Assembly (NCBI RefSeq): GCF_037975245.1
Contig: NC_092575.1
Coordinates: 4,333,501 to 4,397,500 of the forward strand
DNA: 64,000 nucleotides
Source of the DNA: Apostichopus japonicus
Lineage: Eukaryota > Echinodermata > Holothuroidea > Aspidochirotida > Stichopodidae
Direction: 5' to 3'
This document shows positions 43,389-64,000 of the stretch, piece by piece (the stretch's first letter is position 1; every line of letters begins with the position of its first letter). The notes under the pieces are model-generated. The model was not told where the DNA came from. It was given only the letters and a program-made list of their open reading frames with translations, and ran no database searches. Position numbers and translations under genes: made by a program.

Positions 43389-46099
43389 ATGGGGTTCTCT
43401 GTATGTGGATATGCCTGGCTAGGCTATGCCAATTCTGTACTAATCAGTTAAGCAGGCCTTAAAGAATAACCAGTGGGAAGGGATTGAACTTGTGTGAAAT
43501 GCAAATGTGCTCCCCCCCCCCCCCCCCCCTCCCACACACACAAAAACAGAATGAAAGAAAACAATTTTTAATTGTAATTCAATAAAAGACATTTACTTTG
43601 TATTTGCAAACTGGAATATTATAGTAGTTCTGTTAACAGCAGGAATATAATAAATAGTTTTCTCGTCATATACTTTCAATAGTAGCATGCAGAATGTTGT
43701 CGTCATTTGAATCAATCCCAAAATTTCCCTTCAATATATATTGCACAAGATTCAAACATATTAAACCACTCCAATCTAACCTGAAGGTTTTCAAGGACGC
43801 CATCTTGTCAACGTTTTAATAAGCAATCTACATGTGTCGTAAACTGGGGGGGGGGGGGGGTAAGACAGACCCTGTTGTTTGTGAGGTGAAGGCATTCTGA
43901 TAATATATTGAAATTGTCACACATGGATTCATGATATTGTGGCATACATTACACACGATTGTCCCAAACTGTCTGTGCATTAAGCACTACCAGTTAATGC
44001 CATCAGATGACAAAACCCTGTCGGGAATATTTGTGGTTTTCTAACAGGGACTTGTAAACTTTTTCTAGATTCCAGTCAGTATGTTAATATTAATTCATGA
44101 GCAAATTTGAAAGGTCCTCATAATAACAGAAATTATGACAGGAAATAATTTGGATTACTTTTGTTTTTATGAAAAAGAACAATACTGCAATGTTTCAGGA
44201 ATAGAAGTAGTGATGTACAAGAATTTAGTGATGTTTGGTCCCTTAAACATGTATGCAGGGAGGTGGATAAAGCAATTCCATCCACCCCCTCTTACACCCC
44301 TTGCTATTATCCTAGAAGAAGGATTGGAAAAAAAACAAGTCAAAAGATTTGGCAACTGGAAAGATACAAATACATTAAAAAACAAGCATATTTTTCCTTT
44401 TCTTTCAAATATGATATGCAAATACATCAGGAAATTAATTTCACTCTCTACCACCATTTTTGAATTATAGCACACACACACACGTTCACCCTTTTTACAA
44501 CCAGCGTAAAAAAAAAAGGTAAATTATCGAAACCTGCCATAACCGTAAATCAACAATCTCAACATGCCTCCTCATCCTCATCCATCTGTACAAAATATAT
44601 ATATGTTAATCTACAACGACGGTACGTAACAAAAATCTGATTATATATATCATTGTGGTAAATAATCTCCCCTACCCCCCCCCGAACCTTACCCAAGTAT
44701 AAACAGATGTGGAAAAAGATACCTTTCTGTCAGTGGAATTTGAAAACACAGAACTGGATCTATTTAGCCCAACAAAAAATAAAATCATTCTATTCTGAAA
44801 ATGGGTAGGCTCTAGTTAGTCCAAAGGTTTGACTACATGACCATAGCCTCGTGATACGGACACGCAATTTTCCAAAACGGAACCTGAAAATGATATTACA
44901 GATAAGAGTGTCTGGTAGTGACATGTTAGTTTACCGAATGAGAGAAGTCATTTAAGGTAAATGGAATAGGATGTTTGTAATTGCACGTTAATTACAATTA
45001 TTAGAAGTTAGTAACTTGCGTTGGGTTGTAGACCATTTCTGATTAAGCAATACAATTTTGGAATATAATGGAAATATTCCCAGATTAGGCTTAGAAATTC
45101 TGTGTAGGGTTACACCCATTCGGCTGATCTATGACTAGAATCCAGAAAAATGTGACTACAAAAATTCATGACATGACTAATCAGTGGACTAATTAATGGT
45201 GGACTAATTAATGGTGGACTAATTAGAAACAATTAACATTTCACAGATCTTAAAGTTCGCCGCAATGACTAACATGACAAGTTGAATGTGTGCATTGTTG
45301 ATAGTCTTAAAATAAAAAAAAATGCCCTGCTGAACGAGAATCATCATTTCTAGAAGACTTGATGTAGTTCTGTTAACAGCTTGTACAATGACAGATTGTA
45401 CGAGGTATACTTTCTGGGTATGAGGTATCACTTTACATGCACACAGAGAACTCCCTTGATAACACTCGAGTACCTCATCTTTTAAGATACAACCTCACTC
45501 ATGAAGAAACCAAGTCTCAAGGAGTATCTTTCTATTTACAATACATCTGCTTCCAAGATTCCAAAACTCCAAGATTCCAAAACTAGAAAGAGTATTGGTG
45601 TAGAGTGCCAGGAGCCTTAAACTAGCTTCCATTCTGTATTCATATTCCTACTGCATCGTCATAAAACATTTATTGATTAAAAACAAAACTGGAATGAATA
45701 TCGTTAAAAACGAATCATGTAAAAAAAAAAAAATTCATTATAACACTACCAAATTGGTTACTGACAAGCTGTGAATTGTTCAAGCACCACACAAAAAAAG
45801 GGGGTGATTCATTTTGTCACACCATTGATTGTAAAGCGGAAAAATTGCACCAAATATATTCTAATTTTGTGCGTGACAAGACACATACACAGAAGGTAGG
45901 AAAAGTATTTTAGATGGACAGTTGTAACAAGCTGCAAGAGCTCTTGGCACTTTTGAAAATTGTCCAAGAACTGTTATGTACGTGAAAACTATCTAGAATT
46001 AGTTGGGCTTCAGAATCATATAATGTGCACAAATTGTCGAGAAGTAACGGAATGAATGATAACTAACATACCATATGGCAATGTAACAAGTGTTGTGAA

Positions 46100-47100
46100 C
46101 TGTAGTTGATATTGCACATGTACATATAACAACAAGCCTAGCTCCCAAGAGCAGGTGTCAAAAGTTACATTGCACAGGTACATATAACAACATATGCTCC
46201 TACAGTGTCCATAACAACAAGCCTAGCTCCCAAGAGCTGTCAAAAGGTATGAACAATAACTAACACACCATGTGAACTATGTTACGTAACAACTTAAGCA
46301 TCATACAGTTGTCATAACAGTGAGACTGTCCTGGCAGGTATCAAACGAATTACATTGTACATGTAACAACATAAGCTCTTACAGTTTCCATAGCAACATG
46401 ACTGACTCCCAAGTTCTAGCAGGTGTCAAAAGAATTACATTGCACATGTAGGTATAACAACATATGCTCTTATAGTTTCCATAGCAACAAGGCTGACTCC
46501 CAAGTTATAGCAGGTGTCAAAAGAATTACATTGCACATGTAGTTATAACAACATATGCTCTTATAGTATCCATAGCAACAAGACTGACTCCCTAGTTCTA
46601 TCAGGTGTCAAAAAGTTACATTGCACATGTTCATTTTACAACATACGCTCTTAGTTTCCATAGCAACAAGACTGACTCCCAAGTCCTAGCAGGTGTCAAA
46701 AGAATTATATTGCACCTGTACATATGCTGTTACAGTTTGCATATGCTGTTACAGTTTCCATAGCAACAAGATGACTCCCAAGTTCTAGCAGGTGTCAAAG
46801 AATTACATTGTACATGTACGTATAACAACATATGCTCTTACAGTGTCCATAGCAACAATACTGACTCCCAAGTCATAGCAGGTGTCAAAAGATAGCACAT
46901 GTACACATAACAACATATGCTCTTATAGTTTCCATAGCAACAAGGCTGACTCCCAAGTCCTAGCAGGTGTCAAAAGAATTGCATTGCACATGTACATATA
47001 ACAATATATGCTCTTACAGTTTCCATAGCAACAAGACTGACTCACAAGTTATAGCAGGTGTCAAAAAGTTACATTGCACATGTATACATATAACAGTTTC
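46100..47100 (+). repeat. tandem array of about 95-105-bp units
   Basis: About ten units share TATAACAACATATGCTCTTA, GTTTCCATAGCAACAAG, CTGACTCCCAAGT and AGCAGGTGTCAAAAG, then ATTGCACATGTA. The first units are shorter and more diverged. There is no coding sense. Confidence 0.9.
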
Positions 47101-48333
47101 CATCAGCCAAAAAACCTGTTTAACAGTCACATGTATTCATACCCATCAAGCAATTCACTAAATATTTCACTAAATCTATAACCATCCACTTCTTAATTTT
47201 GATCTTGTCATTCTGGGTTTGATCGTACTGTGTTAAAAGTTAAGAAAGCCAAGCAGTATTGGAAACAAGGTGCTACGTCAATTTTGCAAGGAACAGATAC
47301 TGGTATGTAAAAAATGTCACAATTACGTAAAATTGCATTTGCCAGAAAGAAAGAGAAAAATAATAAAATATGGATGCCAGCTGGAAATGGTAGCCTAACA
47401 TTATGAGTTGTATATGTGAACCTGAAGAACAAAGGAAATGACACTATCATCAATACATATCATCAATACATAAACAGCTCCCTCTTTCTCTCTCCCACTC
47501 TCTAGGTTATTATCATTTTAAAATAAAATTAGTTGGTCAAAAGTTTGAAATAAAAGAAGAAATTGGAATAGCTTTTTTTTCTATTAAAAAAATCTCTAGG
47601 ATCAAGTAGAAAAATAAATATAGAAAAAGAAAGGAATGCTAAAGACCTCAGGAAAATCATGTCTTTCTTTGTTTTGCTTTTCATAAACGTTGATGATAAA
47701 GATTCCTCTAACAGTTGCTGACGTTTTAAAGTTACGTTTTTCTTTCTCGTTATAAAATGAAGCCAAAAAAAAAGAAGAAAAAAACAGTACATTGTTAAAA
47801 GCGTTTCAAGATTTTTCCACTGACATGCCAGCTGCTTAAATTTTAACCTGTACTGACGTTTATACAAAATTACAATACTAAATTAAGAGCATAATATCTA
47901 AACAGAATTATCTGTGTCTCTCTGATTGGATACACAACTTCCTTAAAGACACACAGCTCACTTTTCATTGGTCCATTCACCATCAAGTATGAATATTCAA
48001 AGAATCTGAAAGAAATGCAGACAGATGAAAAACAATGAGCCCCCCAAAAAGTTTCCATCAATTCTGTAAGAGTTGGAACTGTCAATACAGTTATACATTT
48101 GTCAGTTGGATCATGTCCCAAAATTTCTCAAAATTGTCATTTGCCTTATTTTTAAGCTCCAATGTAATAAGCAATAGTAGTGGTGCATTCTGTACACCAG
48201 GGAAGTCTTATTTTAGTGAGAAAACAACATGCAGAAATTCAAATATTATTAGAGAACAATGTGGTAAAATTTCTGTCGTTGCAAAACAAGGTTGGTTCCT
48301 CCTGTTTGATACTGTCACCATAACATATGCTTA

Positions 48334-48578
48334 TCATCATAATTGTCTTAAAACCTTGCTTACAGGCAGATGAAAGAAAAAAAAGTAATATAGATAAATT
48401 GTAGACAAAATATTCAAAAGATGTCTACCTGAAAAAGATACATCAGCATAATTGTCCAAAACTCAACTAAAAACCCTAATTCCTCTTTTAAAAACTTTTC
48501 CTACAGGCAGATGAAATAAAAAATTTAAAAAAAATGTTTGGACAAATAGTTCAAAAGGGTCTACCTGAAAAAGATACA

Positions 48579-48580
<2 letters not shown>
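48334..48580. repeat. two-unit tandem duplication at the CaMKK 3' end
   Basis: Unit 1 (48334-48441) and unit 2 (48442-48580) share ATAATTGTC, TACAGGCAGATGAAA and GTCTACCTGAAAAAGATACA. It runs into the stop region of the last CaMKK exon, so on the minus strand it begins the 3' UTR. Confidence 0.75.
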
Positions 48581-62451
<13,871 letters not shown>

Positions 62452-64000
62452 CTGAAAAAAATAAAAGAAATAAATAGATACAAAGGATTCATTAATTATT
62501 ATTCCAGTAAATCACTACAAAAAAAGTCACATCTGTAACAAATTGCCAATTAGAAATATTTTAAATTAATTAATAGAAGAAATAAAAATAAATTACATTT
62601 CCCGTCTGCGTGAATTCAATTAGAGATGTACGTCAAACAAATAAAACTTTATACACACTTTGCAATTCATACATTCTATGAAGTGAATGGGAGGCCTGAC
62701 TGGTTAGTTTTTCCCTTCTCGGTGAAATATCTTTGAATAATTAACATTGGAATGGCACCTGCTTTGCTCTGTACTAGAATTAATATCAACCAATTTTATG
62801 AGCAGATATCAATATGTAATGGTACTACTGTATATAAATTGAAAAATGTGGTCAAAAGGGTGAAAGAAGATGAAATCTTCTGTTTACAGAGGGAGTGTCT
62901 GAATACACAGAAGATGACATGTACAGTAACTCGCATAAGGTGGTGTCTTGATGGACAGATGTATATGAAAGGAATGGGAGAGGGTTGGGGAGGAGGGAAA
63001 AGGGGGTGGTGGCAAGAAGGGGGTCCAAGTGAGAATGTTGGCATTTAGTAGAAACTACTGATAGTCCAAACAGGCCTGTAGCCTAGGGTACATGTTAGAG
63101 GTGTTCCATGCATTTAAGGAGAGGCAGAATTAATACTTGTTCCCTCAAACTTGGGAAGTTTTTGTATATATGATGGGGGCAATGTGAGTCTGTACTAGCG
63201 TAGGGGTATGGAGGGCATGGACCCAACCTGGCTACATACCAGAGTCTAAAGAGAAATTCCAGTAAATGTGTTATGACTTGAGACGCTAAATTTTTCAAAA
63301 GTGAAATAACTCTCACCCCACCCCCCCCCCCCCCCAATCACCAAACCCAGCCATAGAGGATAATACGGAAACACTAGACAATAATCAGTAAATGGCTTGG
63401 AATGACATATGAATAAAGTGAAGGTGACAGGTTACAACTCAATAGGTTTCTTTGTGCATTGTTACTGGTGGATAACAGGCCTTAATATCGGTAGTGAGAA
63501 AAATGCATGTTAAGGATTGGCTCTGGTAGACTGTTGATATATACTTTCTACAGATAAGAGAAACAATCCTGTGAGGTTATGCAAGATGTTCTGTAAAGCA
63601 GTTTATATTTTATAGGAAATTAACTACTCAAAGGCCAAACTGATCCTAGCCAAAAACCAACTTCATCTTTCTAAATCCATCCCCGCTCCCTCCACCTTCG
63701 CTCCCTCCCCCTTTCCCACCCCCCTGTCTCCCCTCTCTACCCCAAATAAATATACATATATTTAGACCATTTTCTTTAAAAACAAACAGACGGTCTTGCA
63801 GTGTGATACTCACTGTGATAACAGTGTAATTCAAAACTCAAATTCAATTTTCAAATATAATTTTTTTTCTCCTTAATAAGTTTTCACAGCGATACCACTA
63901 CAGCTATTAACGTCACCATAAATTTGAGTATTCTTCAACCATAACAAGTTATGATGGACACTCAAAAAACAAAAAAAAAGCATATTTTGACAGAATAGAT
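62452..64000. other. CaMKK intron to window edge, no further exon seen
   Basis: I looked on the minus strand for the preceding CaMKK motifs (the VYQEI..LKKLDHPN region and MVFELV) and found none. G/C-rich runs (63000, 63320, 63690) make low-complexity ORFs on both strands. Confidence 0.6.

Larger units (their letters stand above)
41932..48333. other. intergenic, no recognisable gene
   Basis: This lies between the convergent C1q (plus) and CaMKK (minus) genes, so it should hold both 3' UTR ends. ORFs are short and repeat-derived. It holds a foldback element (42601-43388), several G/C homopolymers (about 42130, 43240, 43513, 43847, 44677) and a tandem array at 46100-47100. Confidence 0.6.

Noticed and set aside
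42951-43390. overlapping ORFs of 91-141 aa on both strands
   Set aside because: They lie within the foldback element and include poly-T/poly-G translations.
44135-44481. 111-aa plus and 104-aa minus ORFs
   Set aside because: Mutual shadows in AT-rich sequence without domain or splice evidence.

Overview
The window is nuclear DNA from an animal. It is AT-rich and intron-rich, with long introns, many microsatellites and G/C homopolymer runs, tRNA-headed SINEs, and GT-AG introns that join cleanly in phase. The gene families (a C1q/collagen protein, an LRRC74-type LRR plus EF-hand protein, a CaMKK kinase, an Ig-domain exon) and the repeat style point to an invertebrate deuterostome. An echinoderm, perhaps a sea cucumber, is the most likely host, but that is inference and cannot be proved from the window. 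There are no prokaryotic-style operons, CRISPR arrays or phage genes.

Layout. (1) 667-1101, minus strand: the first two coding exons (signal peptide plus one Ig domain) of a gene that runs off the left edge, next to a tRNA-derived SINE. (2) 4735-25450, plus strand: a complete LRRC74-like gene of 13 constitutive exons plus one probable alternative exon (519 aa). It encodes an acidic N-terminus, about ten ribonuclease-inhibitor-type LRRs and two EF-hands. A perfect RFX X-box lies 430 bp upstream of the ATG. The introns hold a MITE, minisatellites, a LINE remnant and a local triplication of one exon end. (3) 25.6-32.6 kb: no recognisable protein gene. It holds a 260-bp MITE with long inverted repeats and a U2-snRNA-headed repeat. 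(4) 32625-41931, plus strand: a secreted collagen-like protein with a C-terminal C1q domain. Two separate, homologous first exons (32625-33051 and 37945-38362) each carry a signal peptide and a collagenous head. Both end in the phase needed to join the same four downstream exons, so the locus looks like a two-headed gene with alternative promoters. Inverted copies of a minisatellite-bearing repeat bracket both heads, and a 1.8-kb transposon with exact target-site duplications sits between them. (5) 42-48.5 kb: no gene seen. It holds a 0.8-kb foldback element and a tandem array of roughly 100-bp units. (6) 48579-62451, minus strand: the last eight coding exons of a CaMKK (calcium/calmodulin-dependent protein kinase kinase). 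They run from just before the catalytic loop to the stop codon; the N-terminal exons lie outside the window. Its introns hold several unrelated tandem arrays, SINEs, and a TTAA-flanked element with a partial THAP ORF that fits the Kolobok superfamily.

The genes do not form a pathway with one another. CaMKK and the EF-hand LRR protein both concern calcium, and the C1q and Ig proteins are secreted or surface recognition types, but their adjacency is ordinary for an animal genome. The most interesting signals are the two-headed C1q/collagen locus and the LRRC74 3' end, where an optional 31-nt exon would swap the last seven residues by changing the frame of the shared final exon.
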